From Acidobacteriota bacterium (GTDB taxonomy: Bacteria > Acidobacteriota > Thermoanaerobaculia > Multivoradales > JBCCEF01): DNA of 64,000 nucleotides. The notes beneath the pieces were generated by a model. It did no database searches. It was given only the letters and a program-made list of their open reading frames with translations, and was not told the DNA's origin. The position numbers were made by a program, and so were the translations under genes. This document shows, in pieces, positions 1-7,817 of this stretch; position 1 is the stretch's first letter, and each line of letters begins with the position of its first letter. The DNA lies in assembly GCA_039028635.1 (NCBI GenBank), contig JBCCHV010000015.1:1-64000 (forward strand), written 5' to 3'.

Positions 1-21
1 GACCTGAAGCCCTCGAATCTC

Positions 22-44
22 AAACTTTTCCAGCAGCCTGCTAG
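22..44. repeat. Terminal inverted repeat end, right half of a truncated element
   Basis: The sequence reads as the right end of the same inverted-repeat family that begins at 41, ending in CAGCAGCCTG followed by CTAG. It abuts the left end of the next element head to head and shares its CTAG, giving a near-perfect 24-bp palindrome centred on CTAG at 31-54. The body of this first copy lies beyond the window or is lost. Confidence 0.6.
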
Positions 45-228
45 CAGGTTGCTGAAAAACTCATCGGCCACCTGCTTCCGGGCCCGAGAGGGCCCGGCGG
101 CGAAGCCGTGAGTCGGGGTGAGCCCGAAAAATCGCACTTTTTCGGGCGAGGGGGCGCTCAGCCCCCTGAAACAAACAGCTAGCAGCGCTGGAAAAGTCGC
201 GAAGCGGACTTTTTCAGCAGCCTGCTAG
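41..228. repeat. MITE-like inverted-repeat element flanked by CTAG
   Basis: An element of about 180 bp has 18-bp terminal inverted repeats (45-62 and 207-224; consensus CAGGYTGCTGAAAAASTC) and a CTAG on each side (41-44, 225-228). It contains a 10-bp stem at 121-146, a G-run/C-run hairpin at 150-166, and a large terminal hairpin (179-228) that is itself bounded by CTAG. The same order of parts recurs at 17871-18019. The right CTAG supplies the TAG stop codon of the gene at 225-410. It has no coding capacity. It could be a non-autonomous transposable element, a terminator-type repeat, or both. Confidence 0.7.
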
Positions 229-410
229 CCTACCGGGCGCTTGAAGACCATCGCGATGTTGTCGGTGGCGCCGGTCTTGAAGTTCACCGAGGTGATCGAG
301 ACCAGCTCCCAGCCCTCGACGCCGAGGGCGTTGAGCTCCGGGGCTGCTTCCGGATCGAGCCGATAGCGCTCGCTGCGGATGTTGATGATTTTGTATTCCC
401 ACTTCTGCAT
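225..410 (-). CDS. Small DUF4177-like protein
   Basis: This 61-residue cytoplasmic protein has the pattern typical of DUF4177: a beta strand with WEYKIINI at the start, a central GVEGWELVSI, and a final strand ending in MVFKRP. No function is established for the family. The ATG at 410 follows a clear AAGGAG 7 nt upstream. The TAG stop is formed by the CTAG at the edge of the inverted-repeat element, so the last coding bases and the repeat touch. No operon partner is visible. Confidence 0.75.
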   Translation of the reverse strand: MQKWEYKIINIRSERYRLDPEAAPELNALGVEGWELVSITSVNFKTGATDNIAMVFKRPVG

Positions 411-568
411 CGGCCGCTCCTTCCCAAAGTGAGATAGCCACGATTCTATCGCGTGGCCCCGAAACGTCCCCGGGCAAGGAGCCCGCCGGCGAGACCATTC
501 GGCCTGTGGTTCACCGCCACCTATCAGCGCAGCCCGAGGCCTGGACCGTCGCGTGATGTCCTACCGCG

Positions 569-1384
569 TCAGCGCAGGTGAATGAGCAGCGGAACGCCGC
601 GAGGGACGCCCCAGGAGGCGGCGAGGGAGCGGTCTCGCAGGGCGAGCTCGAGGGTTCCGAGGGAGCCCGGCAGGAGGGCCGGTTGGTCCGCGGCGAGGGC
701 GGCGTAGTGGTCGGCCCGAACCTCGGTCCGGTGCCCCTCGACCAGGCTTTCGCAGGCCCGCTGACCGGCCCAGGCGGTGGGAATGTCGCTCACCAGGTTG
801 CCGAAGCGGTCGCAGTGGACGATGTACCCGTGAAGACTGGTCCCGGCGGCGCCGATCTCGCCCTCGTGCCACGGTGCCGGTCGCTCGAGGTGGATCGGAT
901 CGTCGATCTCCGGGCCGAGGGCCGTGAGCGGCTCGCCACCGGCCAGGGCCGCCGCCAGCGGCGCGAAGCGGTCACGACCAGCGAAGGTGCGGCCGGCCGA
1001 GGAAAAGCCGCCTTCGGCGGCGCCATCGAGATAGAGATCGGGACGATCGGCGGCCACCAGGGTGGTCCGGCCGCTACGCGCCAGGACGTCGCTGAGCAGG
1101 CCATTGTCGGGGGCGACGTAGAGTTGCTCGTCGCAGCGCGCCGCCAGCATGCGTCGCGTCGAGCCGACGCCGGGATCGACCACCGCCAGGTGCACGGTGC
1201 CCGCCGGGTACCAGCGGCTGGCGGCGGACAGCATCCAGCTCGCGCCGGCGACGTCGCCCGGTGCGAGCCGGTGGCCGAGGTCGATCTGGCGTGCCGTCGG
1301 TGCCCGCTGCAGCAGGACTCCCTTGACGGCGGCCACGTAGTAGTCGGTTTCGCCGAAGTCGGTCAGCAAGGTGATCGCGGTCAT
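569..1384 (-). CDS. S-adenosyl-L-methionine hydrolase / SAM hydroxide adenosyltransferase family (DUF62)
   Basis: This 271-residue enzyme is of the family that cleaves S-adenosylmethionine with water to adenosine and methionine; halogenases such as fluorinase are relatives. Motifs in order are LLTDFG..DYYV at the N-terminus, VVDPGVG around residue 70, APDNGLLS, TFAGRDRFAP in the middle, and a C-terminal HCDRFGNLVSDI. Full length suggests the N-terminal adenosyl-binding and C-terminal beta-barrel domains are both present. The ATG at 1384 is preceded by TAGGAT with 8 nt between, and no Shine-Dalgarno is seen, so the message may be leaderless. It is divergent from the molybdenum hydroxylase operon. 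Confidence 0.9.
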   Translation of the reverse strand: MTAITLLTDFGETDYYVAAVKGVLLQRAPTARQIDLGHRLAPGDVAGASWMLSAASRWYPAGTVHLAVVDPGVGSTRRMLAARCDEQLYVAPDNGLLSDVLARSGRTTLVAADRPDLYLDGAAEGGFSSAGRTFAGRDRFAPLAAALAGGEPLTALGPEIDDPIHLERPAPWHEGEIGAAGTSLHGYIVHCDRFGNLVSDIPTAWAGQRACESLVEGHRTEVRADHYAALAADQPALLPGSLGTLELALRDRSLAASWGVPRGVPLLIHLR

Positions 1385-1392
1385 CGGATGGC

Positions 1393-1398
1393 ATCCTA
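1393..1398 (-). promoter_or_regulatory. Candidate -10 box (TAGGAT) of a leaderless transcript
   Basis: TAGGAT on the minus strand lies 8 nt before the ATG at 1384, the spacing expected if transcription starts at or next to the A of the start codon. The same arrangement recurs before several other genes in the window. No good -35 is visible. Confidence 0.4.
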
Positions 1399-1554
1399 TC
1401 GAGGGGCGGGCCGTGGCCGAGCTCGCGAGGGGGCCAGGGGTACGGCTCGCCGGAGGATGGATGGCGCCTGTGGAAGAATGGCGGCTGATCAGCGGTCATG
1501 ACCTTGGCCGTGGTGACTTGGGTGCGGTGCCGTGGTGCACCGCCGTGGAGGAGC

Positions 1555-2046
1555 ATGGAGCAGAGTGATCTACGAGCCATCTCGGTGGTCGTCAATGGGG
1601 TGTCCCATCGCTGCCGGGTGGAGCCTCGCCTGCTGCTGAGCGACTTTCTACGCCATCATCTCGGCCTCACCGGAACCCGCGTCGGTTGTGAGCACGGCGT
1701 CTGCGGCGCCTGCACCATCCACCTCGACGGCACCGCCGTGCGCTCCTGCCTGCTGTTCGCGGTCCAGGTCGACGGTCACGAGCTACGCACCGTCGAAGGC
1801 CTGGCCGCCAGCGACGGTACTCTGCACCCCCTGCAGGAGGCCTTTCGCGACACCCATGGCCTGCAGTGCGGTTTCTGCACCGCCGGTTTTCTGATGAGTC
1901 TGTTGCCTTTCGTCGAGGCCCATGAGGATCCCTCGGAAGCCGAGATTCGCGACGCCATGGGCGGAAATCTCTGCCGCTGCACCGGCTACCAGAAGATTGT
2001 CGCGGCGGTGCAGAAGGCGACGCGGCGGGGCGAGGAATCTCCGTGA
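1555..2046 (+). CDS. Molybdenum hydroxylase, [2Fe-2S] small subunit (CoxS/XdhA-type)
   Basis: This is the iron-sulfur subunit of a xanthine dehydrogenase/CO dehydrogenase-family enzyme. It passes electrons from the Mo site of the next gene product to the FAD subunit. The 163-residue protein has the plant-ferredoxin cluster cysteines C45, C50, C53 and C65 (GCEHGVCGAC) and the second cluster C105, C108, C140 and C142 (QCGFCTAGF, NLCRCTGY). The ATG at 1555 has GGAGGA just upstream; an in-frame GTG/ATG start further upstream would add 19 residues foreign to the family. The stop overlaps the next start in GTGA. It is the first gene of a five-gene operon. Confidence 0.95.
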   Translation: MEQSDLRAISVVVNGVSHRCRVEPRLLLSDFLRHHLGLTGTRVGCEHGVCGACTIHLDGTAVRSCLLFAVQVDGHELRTVEGLAASDGTLHPLQEAFRDTHGLQCGFCTAGFLMSLLPFVEAHEDPSEAEIRDAMGGNLCRCTGYQKIVAAVQKATRRGEESP

Positions 2047-4382
2047 GCTCTCGTCTGGTGGGACGCCGTTTGCGGCGCCAGGAAGATTCGCAGCTGCTCA
2101 CCGGTCAGGCGCGCTTCGTCGATGACATCGACCTCCCGGGGATGCTGCACGTGGCCTTTCTGCGCAGCGATTTCGCCCACGGCCATTTGCGCGGGGTCGA
2201 CGTCGAAGCGGCGCGCCAGCGTCCCGGCGTGGTCGCCGTCTACACCGCCGAGTCCTTGGGCGATTACTGGCGTCCGGGACCGTTGCTGGTGCCGCCGCCG
2301 CCGATACCCGGCATCGAGTTCCACGAGCGCACCCAGGTGCCGCTGGCGCGCGACAAAGTGCGCCACGTCGGCGAGCCGGTGGCGGCGGTGGTGGCGGAGA
2401 GTCGCTACCTCGCCGAGGATGCCGTGGCCGACCTCTATCCCGACATCGAGCCCCTGCCGGCGGTGGTCGACCTGGAGGCGGCCCTCGCCTCCGAGGCGCC
2501 ACGGGTGCACGAGGACCTGGCCTCGAACTTGGCGGCACGGGTGCTGCAGGAGAAGGGCGACTTCGACGCCGCTCGCGAGCAGGCGGCGCACCGGGTGAAG
2601 CGGCGCCTGACCTACGACCATGGGATCGCGGCGGCGATGGAGAATCGCGGCATCGTGGCCGACTGGGATCGCCGCGACCAAACCATGCGCCTCTGGGACA
2701 CCACCCAGGCGCCGATTCCGATCCGCAACGGCCTCGCCGCCATGCTCGGCCTGTCGGAGTCCCAGGTGCGGGTGGTGGCGCCCTTCATCGGTGGCGGCTT
2801 CGGTCCCAAGATCATGATGTTCTATCCCGAGGAGGTGCTCCTCCCCTGGATCTCCATGCAGCTCGACCGGCCGGTGAAGTGGATCGAGGACCGGCAGGAG
2901 AACTTCTTCGCCACCACCCACGAGCGCAGCCAGGTGCACGATGCCGAGATGGTGATCGACGGCGACGGCCGCATCCTGGGGGTGAAGGACGTCTTCCTGC
3001 ACGACACCGGGGCCTATGACACCTATGGCCTGACCGTGCCGATCAACAGCCAGTGCACCCTCCTCGGCTGCTATCGCGTGCCGTCCTATCGCAGCGAGTT
3101 CAAATCGGTGTTCACCAACAAGACCCTGGTGACGCCCTACCGCGGGGCCGGCCGGCAACACGGCGTTTTCGTGATGGAGCGGCTGCTCGACCTGGCGGCC
3201 CGCGAGGCGGGCCTCGACGGCCTCGAGATCCGGCGCCGGAATCTCCTCCAGAAGGATGAGTTTCCCTACAACCAGGAGGTCATCTACCAGGACTTCGCGC
3301 CGCTGGTCTACGACAGCGGCGACTACCTCCCGGCACTCGAAAAGGCCGCCGCGATGATCGGCTGGCGGGAGTTTCGGGAGCGCCCCCGGCGGCACGGCGA
3401 CAAGGCCCTCGGCATCGGCCTGGTGACCTATGTCGAAGGCACCGGAATCGGTCCCTACGAAGGTGCCCGGGTGACCATCGAAGCGAGCGGCAAGGTCAAC
3501 CTCGCCACCGGCGTGGGGACTCAAGGGCAAGGCCATTTCACCGCCTTCGCCCAGCTGGTGGCGGAGCAGCTCGGCGTCGGCGTGGAGGATGTGCGGGTGA
3601 CCACCGGCGATACCGCCGCCTTCCACTGGGGGACCGGTACCTTCGCCAGCCGCGGCGCGGTGGTCGCCGGCAACGCCTGCCACGCCGCCGGGCTCGAGGT
3701 GCGTCGCAAGGTGCTGGAGGCGGCGAGCCGGCACTTCGAAGTGGCGCCGGAGGATCTCGAGCTGGTCGATGGCGAGGTGCGGATTCCGGGGGTTCCGGGC
3801 AAGACCATCTCCCTGGGAGCCCTGGCGGTGCAGGCCAACCCGCTGCGCGGTGCCGTCGCCCCGGGCACCGAGCCCGGCCTCGAGGCGACCACCTATTTCG
3901 GTCCCGAGAGCAGTACGACGGCGAGCGGCGTGCACGCCATGGTGGTGGAGGTCGATCTCGCCACCTACGACGTCGACATCCAGCGCTATGTGGTGGTCCA
4001 CGACTGCGGCCGGGTGATCAACCCCCTGATCCTCGAGGGGCAGATTGAGGGCGGCGTGGCCCAGGGCATCGGCAATGCCTTCTATGAGCAACTGATCTAC
4101 GACGACGAAGGGCAGCTCCTCAACGCCTCCCTGATGGATTACCTGTTGCCGACGGCGGACTGTGTGCCGACGATCGAAGGGGCCCATCTCGAGACGCCGT
4201 CACCGCTCAATCCCCTCGGCATCAAGGGAGCCGGCGAAGCCGGCGCGATTCCGGTGGGGGCGCTGTTCGCCCAGGCGGTGGAAGATGCGCTGCGCCACAC
4301 CGGCGTCGAGATCCTTGACATCCCCCTCAGCCCGCATCGCCTGTTCGAGCTCATGCAGCAGCGCCGGGAGTCGCAACCGTGA
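2043..4382 (+). CDS. Molybdenum hydroxylase, molybdopterin-binding large subunit (CoxL/XdhB-type)
   Basis: This 779-residue catalytic subunit binds the molybdopterin cytosine dinucleotide cofactor. The N-terminal a/b-hammerhead region (residues about 10-130) is followed by the two Mo-binding domains with GGGFGPKI near residue 260 and TPYRGAGRQ near 365. Later come TQGQGHFT and a C-terminal GIKGAGEAGAIP containing the expected catalytic Glu. The loop is YRGAGR, not the AYxCSFR of true form I CO dehydrogenase, so this is a form II or other hydroxylase of unknown substrate, probably an N-heterocycle or aldehyde. The GTG start overlaps the small-subunit stop, and the end overlaps the FAD subunit. 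Confidence 0.93.
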   Translation: MSSRLVGRRLRRQEDSQLLTGQARFVDDIDLPGMLHVAFLRSDFAHGHLRGVDVEAARQRPGVVAVYTAESLGDYWRPGPLLVPPPPIPGIEFHERTQVPLARDKVRHVGEPVAAVVAESRYLAEDAVADLYPDIEPLPAVVDLEAALASEAPRVHEDLASNLAARVLQEKGDFDAAREQAAHRVKRRLTYDHGIAAAMENRGIVADWDRRDQTMRLWDTTQAPIPIRNGLAAMLGLSESQVRVVAPFIGGGFGPKIMMFYPEEVLLPWISMQLDRPVKWIEDRQENFFATTHERSQVHDAEMVIDGDGRILGVKDVFLHDTGAYDTYGLTVPINSQCTLLGCYRVPSYRSEFKSVFTNKTLVTPYRGAGRQHGVFVMERLLDLAAREAGLDGLEIRRRNLLQKDEFPYNQEVIYQDFAPLVYDSGDYLPALEKAAAMIGWREFRERPRRHGDKALGIGLVTYVEGTGIGPYEGARVTIEASGKVNLATGVGTQGQGHFTAFAQLVAEQLGVGVEDVRVTTGDTAAFHWGTGTFASRGAVVAGNACHAAGLEVRRKVLEAASRHFEVAPEDLELVDGEVRIPGVPGKTISLGALAVQANPLRGAVAPGTEPGLEATTYFGPESSTTASGVHAMVVEVDLATYDVDIQRYVVVHDCGRVINPLILEGQIEGGVAQGIGNAFYEQLIYDDEGQLLNASLMDYLLPTADCVPTIEGAHLETPSPLNPLGIKGAGEAGAIPVGALFAQAVEDALRHTGVEILDIPLSPHRLFELMQQRRESQP

Positions 4383-5269
4383 AGCCGGCGGCCTTCGACT
4401 ACCGCCGGCCCGCCACCGTCGACGAGGTGGTGGCGCTTCTCGCCGAGCACGGCGACGAAGCCAAGGTTCTCGCCGGCGGACAGAGTCTGGTGCCAGCGAT
4501 GAACTTTCGCCTCGCCCAGCCGCGGATTCTGATCGACCTGCAGGACGTCGCCGGCCTCGATCACCTGGAGGAATCGGCGGGCGCTTTGCGGATTGGGGCG
4601 ATGTGTCGTCAGCGCCAGGTCGAGCGCAGTCCGCTGGTCGCGGAGCGGACGCCACTGCTGGCCGCCGCCATGCCGTCCATCGCCCATCCCCAGATCCGCA
4701 ACCGCGGCACCTTCGGTGGCTCCCTCGCCCACGCCGATCCCGCTTCCGAGCTACCGGCGGTGCTCGCCGCCCTCGGTGGGCGCCTGCGGGTGCGACGGCA
4801 GAGCGCCGAGGAGTGGGTCGCGGTGGACGATTTCTTCGTTTCCCTGTTCACCACCGCCCTGGGCAGCGACGGCCTGCTGCTCGAGGTCGAAGTGCCCTTT
4901 CAGGAGGCCGCTTCGGGATGGGCCTTCGAAGAGTTCTCGCGGCGCCACGGCGACTACGCCCTGGTCGGCGTAGCGGTGGTGCTGGGTTTCGCCGGCGCGC
5001 GCTGTCGCCATGCCCGTATCGCCCTGTTCTCCGTCGGCGAGGGTCCGGTGCGGGCGCGCCGCGCCGAGGAGCTCTTGCAGGCGGGGTCTTGGGAAGACGC
5101 GGACGCCGCCACGGCGACGCTGCAGCGGGCGGCGTCGACGGCGGCGCAGGAAGACATCGAACCGCCGGGAGATATTCACGCCTCTGCCGACTACCGCCGT
5201 CACCTCGCCGAGGTGTTGACCGGCCGAACGCTGCGTCGCGCGGCGGAACGCGCCGGCCGGAGCCTGTGA
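4379..5269 (+). CDS. Molybdenum hydroxylase, FAD-binding medium subunit (CoxM/XdhC-type)
   Basis: This 296-residue subunit takes electrons from the iron-sulfur subunit and passes them to the final acceptor. FAD-binding motifs are AGGQSLVPAMNFRLAQP (near residue 32) and HPQIRNRGTFGGSLAHADP (near 100), followed by the CO dehydrogenase flavoprotein C-terminal domain. The GTG start overlaps the large-subunit stop by 4 nt. The order small-large-medium differs from the classical medium-small-large cox order. A 73-bp gap separates it from the cyclase gene. Confidence 0.93.
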   Translation: MKPAAFDYRRPATVDEVVALLAEHGDEAKVLAGGQSLVPAMNFRLAQPRILIDLQDVAGLDHLEESAGALRIGAMCRQRQVERSPLVAERTPLLAAAMPSIAHPQIRNRGTFGGSLAHADPASELPAVLAALGGRLRVRRQSAEEWVAVDDFFVSLFTTALGSDGLLLEVEVPFQEAASGWAFEEFSRRHGDYALVGVAVVLGFAGARCRHARIALFSVGEGPVRARRAEELLQAGSWEDADAATATLQRAASTAAQEDIEPPGDIHASADYRRHLAEVLTGRTLRRAAERAGRSL

Positions 5270-5342
5270 AGCGCCGCCGGCTCGAGTGCGCGCGTCCGGC
5301 AGGAATGAAACCGACCATCGCAACCCATCTCGAGGAGCTGCC

Positions 5343-6128
5343 ATGAGGCTGATCGACCTTTCCCAACCGCTCAACCAGGATTGCCCCTCCTGGCCCTACT
5401 ATCCACCCTTCGAGGTCAAGTACATCAAGCGCAAGGCGGAGCACGGGGTCAACGCCCAGTACATCCAGACCTCAAATCACATGGGAACCCATCTCGATGC
5501 GCCGCGGCACTTCGTCACCGGCGGCATGACCATCGACGAGATTCCCCTCGATTGGCTCTGCAACACCGGCGTGATCGTCGATCTGCGGGACGAGATGGAC
5601 GAGCTCGCCGCCTATACGCCGGAGATGATCGAAGCGCGCGTCGAGGTGCGGGAAGGGGACATCCTGCTGCTGCACACCGGTTGGCATCGCTACGCCCAGT
5701 TCGGGGCCGAGCCCGATGAAGAGCGCTATATCCACCGTCATCCGGGCGCTCACCCGCGGATGGTCGACTGGCTGCTGGAGAAGAAGATCCGCATCTGGGG
5801 GGTCGACTGTATTTCGACGGATCACCCGATGAACCTGCCTATCGGTCGCTTCCTCGGCAAGGGCATGCACGGCCACTGCGATCGGGTGCGGGCGCAGTGC
5901 GAAGCCAAGTTCGGCAAAGAGGAGATGGCGGAGCTGTTCCCGGACGAGGCCTATCAGCTCACCCACAACGCCCTCTTCCCGCACAACTGCATGCACATCG
6001 AGAATCTCGGTGGCGACATCGATGCCGCCGAGCTGCAGAACCGGCGCCTGACCATCGGTTGCTTCCCCTGGAAGTTCAAGGGCGGTGAGGCGGCCTTCTG
6101 TCGCACCGTCGCGTTTCTCGACGCCTAG
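5343..6128 (+). CDS. Cyclase-family metal-dependent hydrolase (kynurenine formamidase-like)
   Basis: This 261-residue protein of the cyclase family (PF04199) includes bacterial arylformamidases, isatin hydrolases and ring-opening amidohydrolases. It carries the metal-binding signature HMGTHLDAPRHF near residue 47 and later conserved GVDCISTDHP and LFPHNCMHIENL. The ATG at 5343 has GAGGAG about 8 nt upstream, and an upstream in-frame GTG (5286) gives a non-conserved extension. Its place between a molybdenum hydroxylase and an amidase suggests hydrolysis of an oxidised ring or formamide, with the substrate unknown. Confidence 0.88.
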   Translation: MRLIDLSQPLNQDCPSWPYYPPFEVKYIKRKAEHGVNAQYIQTSNHMGTHLDAPRHFVTGGMTIDEIPLDWLCNTGVIVDLRDEMDELAAYTPEMIEARVEVREGDILLLHTGWHRYAQFGAEPDEERYIHRHPGAHPRMVDWLLEKKIRIWGVDCISTDHPMNLPIGRFLGKGMHGHCDRVRAQCEAKFGKEEMAELFPDEAYQLTHNALFPHNCMHIENLGGDIDAAELQNRRLTIGCFPWKFKGGEAAFCRTVAFLDA

Positions 6129-6145
6129 CCTGGAGCTGTCGCGAG

Positions 6146-7546
6146 ATGAGGCAGATCGCCCTGCTGACGGCGGTGGAGATGCGGCGACGGCTGGCGCGGC
6201 GGGAGCTCACCGCCGAGGCCTTGACCGCCGCCTGTCTCGACCGGGTCGAGCGCTTCGATTCCCTGCTGGGGGCGATCTGCACCCCCTCTCCGGACGCCCT
6301 CGAAGAAGCCCGCGAGCTCGACCGCCGGAGCGCGGCGGGGGAGCCCCAGGGCCTCCTCCATGGGCTGCCGGTGGGGATCAAGGACGTCACCGAGACGGCC
6401 GGCCTGCGCACCACCTATGGCTCTCTCCTCTACGCCGATCACGTACCGAAAGAGGATGCCGTGGTGGTCGAGCGCCTGCGCCGCGTCGGGGCCGTCATCC
6501 TGGGCAAGACCAACACCCCGGAGTTCGCCACCGGTGGCAACACCTTCAACGAGGTCTTCGGTCGCACCCGCAACCCGTGGAATCCGGAGCGCAGCGCCGG
6601 GGGCTCGACGGGCGGTGGCGCCGCGGCCTTGGCGAGCGGCATGATCGCCCTCGCCCAGGGCACCGATCTCGGCGGATCGTTGCGCATTCCCGCCGCCTTC
6701 TGCGGCATCGTCGGTCTGCGGCCCTCGCCGGGCCTGGTGCCGACGGTGCCGAGCGATTTTCTGTGGGACAGCTATCAGGTTTCCGGGTTCATGGCGCGGG
6801 ACGCCGAGGACGTCGCCCTGGCCCTCGACGCGGTGGCCGGGCCGAGTCGGCGATCGCCCCTCTGCCAGCCGGTCGCCGGTCGCGCCTTTCTCGAGTCGGT
6901 GCAAGCGGAGGGTAGGCCCCGAGGGCGCTATGCCTACTGTCCGGACATCGCCGGCATCGGAGTCGACGGCGCGGTTCTCGAGGTCTGCGGCCAGGCCGTC
7001 GAGGCGCTGCGCGGCGCCGGCGCCGAGGTGCGCGAGATCGAGCTCGATCTGGCCTTCGCCCGGCAGCCGTTCCTGGCCCTGCGGGGGCTCTGGATGGTGA
7101 CCCAGCAGCTCGGCCGCCTGCACCACCTCGAGCGCTTCGGCGACAACCTGGCCGGCAACGTGCGCGCCGGCCTCGATGTGTCGGCCCGCGATCTCGCCGA
7201 AGCGGAGCGCACGCGCAGCCGTCTCTGGCGGCTCTTCGGGGAGCTCTTCGAGGACTACGACGGCCTGCTCACGCCGACCCTGCCGGTGGCGCCCTTTCCG
7301 GTGGAGGAGAACTATCCCACCACCGTTGGCGGTCGCGAGATGGAGACCTATATCGACTGGGTCGCGCCGACCTTCGTCCTCACCATGACCGGTTTGCCGG
7401 CGGCGTCGGTGCCCGCCGGAGTCGACGACGATGGACTGCCCGTCGGCCTGCAGATCGTCACCCCGCCCCAGGGCGAGGAGGCGGCCCTGGCGGTGGCGCG
7501 CTGGGTGCAGCAGGTGGTGCCGCTGGGGACTCCGCCCTTGGATTGA
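6146..7546 (+). CDS. Amidase signature family enzyme
   Basis: This 466-residue Ser-cisSer-Lys amidase has the catalytic Lys at residue 79 (VGIKDVTETAG), the glycine/serine-rich SAGGSTGGGAAALASG around 153, and GTDLGGSLRIPAAFCG around 175 with the nucleophile and bridging serines. Its length matches general amidases. It is not convincingly GatA because no gatB/gatC are adjacent and it follows a catabolic operon by 17 nt. It is likely to hydrolyse an amide formed by the preceding enzymes. The 26-bp palindrome at 7590-7615 lies just downstream. Confidence 0.9.
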   Translation: MRQIALLTAVEMRRRLARRELTAEALTAACLDRVERFDSLLGAICTPSPDALEEARELDRRSAAGEPQGLLHGLPVGIKDVTETAGLRTTYGSLLYADHVPKEDAVVVERLRRVGAVILGKTNTPEFATGGNTFNEVFGRTRNPWNPERSAGGSTGGGAAALASGMIALAQGTDLGGSLRIPAAFCGIVGLRPSPGLVPTVPSDFLWDSYQVSGFMARDAEDVALALDAVAGPSRRSPLCQPVAGRAFLESVQAEGRPRGRYAYCPDIAGIGVDGAVLEVCGQAVEALRGAGAEVREIELDLAFARQPFLALRGLWMVTQQLGRLHHLERFGDNLAGNVRAGLDVSARDLAEAERTRSRLWRLFGELFEDYDGLLTPTLPVAPFPVEENYPTTVGGREMETYIDWVAPTFVLTMTGLPAASVPAGVDDDGLPVGLQIVTPPQGEEAALAVARWVQQVVPLGTPPLD

Positions 7547-7589
7547 CGGGCGGCCTTCGAGGAGGCCGGGCGACAGCTTCCGGAATCGG

Positions 7590-7615
7590 ACTCTCGCCAC
7601 CGGCGCCGGTGGCGA
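7590..7615. repeat. Perfect 26-bp palindrome after the amidase gene
   Basis: A perfect self-complementary palindrome is built from CTCGCCACCGGC and its complement. It sits 44 nt beyond the amidase stop. It lacks a following T-run, so it may be a cruciform, a protein-binding site or a Rho-assisted 3' end rather than a classical terminator. Confidence 0.5.
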
Positions 7616-7632
7616 GATCGGACTCGCCCGCC

Positions 7633-7796
7633 CTTCTCACGAGCTTTCCGCTGCGCGTCCGTATGTCCCCGAATCTGCTGCGTTCTCCGTCGCTTGCTCT
7701 CCTCGCAGTACGTCGAGTACGGCTGCGTCGTGGCAGCGACGGATGCCTTGCATCTTCAAGAACCTACGGCCTCTCGCCAGGAAACCTCGTGAGAAG
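7633..7796. repeat. 164-bp element with 17-bp terminal inverted repeats
   Basis: The ends CTTCTCACGAGCTTTCC (7633-7649) and GGAAACCTCGTGAGAAG (7780-7796) are inverted repeats with one mismatch. Inside, TCCGTCGCT near 7686 pairs with AGCGACGGA near 7734, and a shorter inverted repeat surrounds GTACGTCGAGTAC. No ORF of note and no clear target duplication are visible. It resembles a small non-autonomous insertion element filling the gap between the catabolic operon and the next operon. Confidence 0.5.
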
Positions 7797-7803
7797 ACCG
7801 GGC

Positions 7804-7809
7804 TAGAAT
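7804..7809 (+). promoter_or_regulatory. Candidate -10 box (TAGAAT) for the DUF2064-Nnr-TsaE operon
   Basis: TAGAAT lies 8 nt before the ATG at 7818. There is no Shine-Dalgarno in between, which fits a leaderless message. It immediately follows the 164-bp inverted-repeat element. Confidence 0.4.
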
Positions 7810-7817
7810 CATCCGCC

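Noticed and set aside
1986-4187. Long open frame of over 700 codons antisense to the molybdenum hydroxylase large subunit
   Set aside because: It is a by-product of G+C-rich codon use. It has no family motifs or ribosome site, and the sense frame is a clear conserved enzyme.
2043-4382. Naming the large subunit as true aerobic CO dehydrogenase (form I)
   Set aside because: The active-site loop lacks the AYxCSFR sequence with the Cu-ligating Cys, and the subunit gene order differs, so CO oxidation is not supported.
6146-7546. Amidase as GatA of the tRNA amidotransferase
   Set aside because: There are no gatB or gatC neighbours, it sits in a catabolic operon, and a dedicated GlnRS is present.
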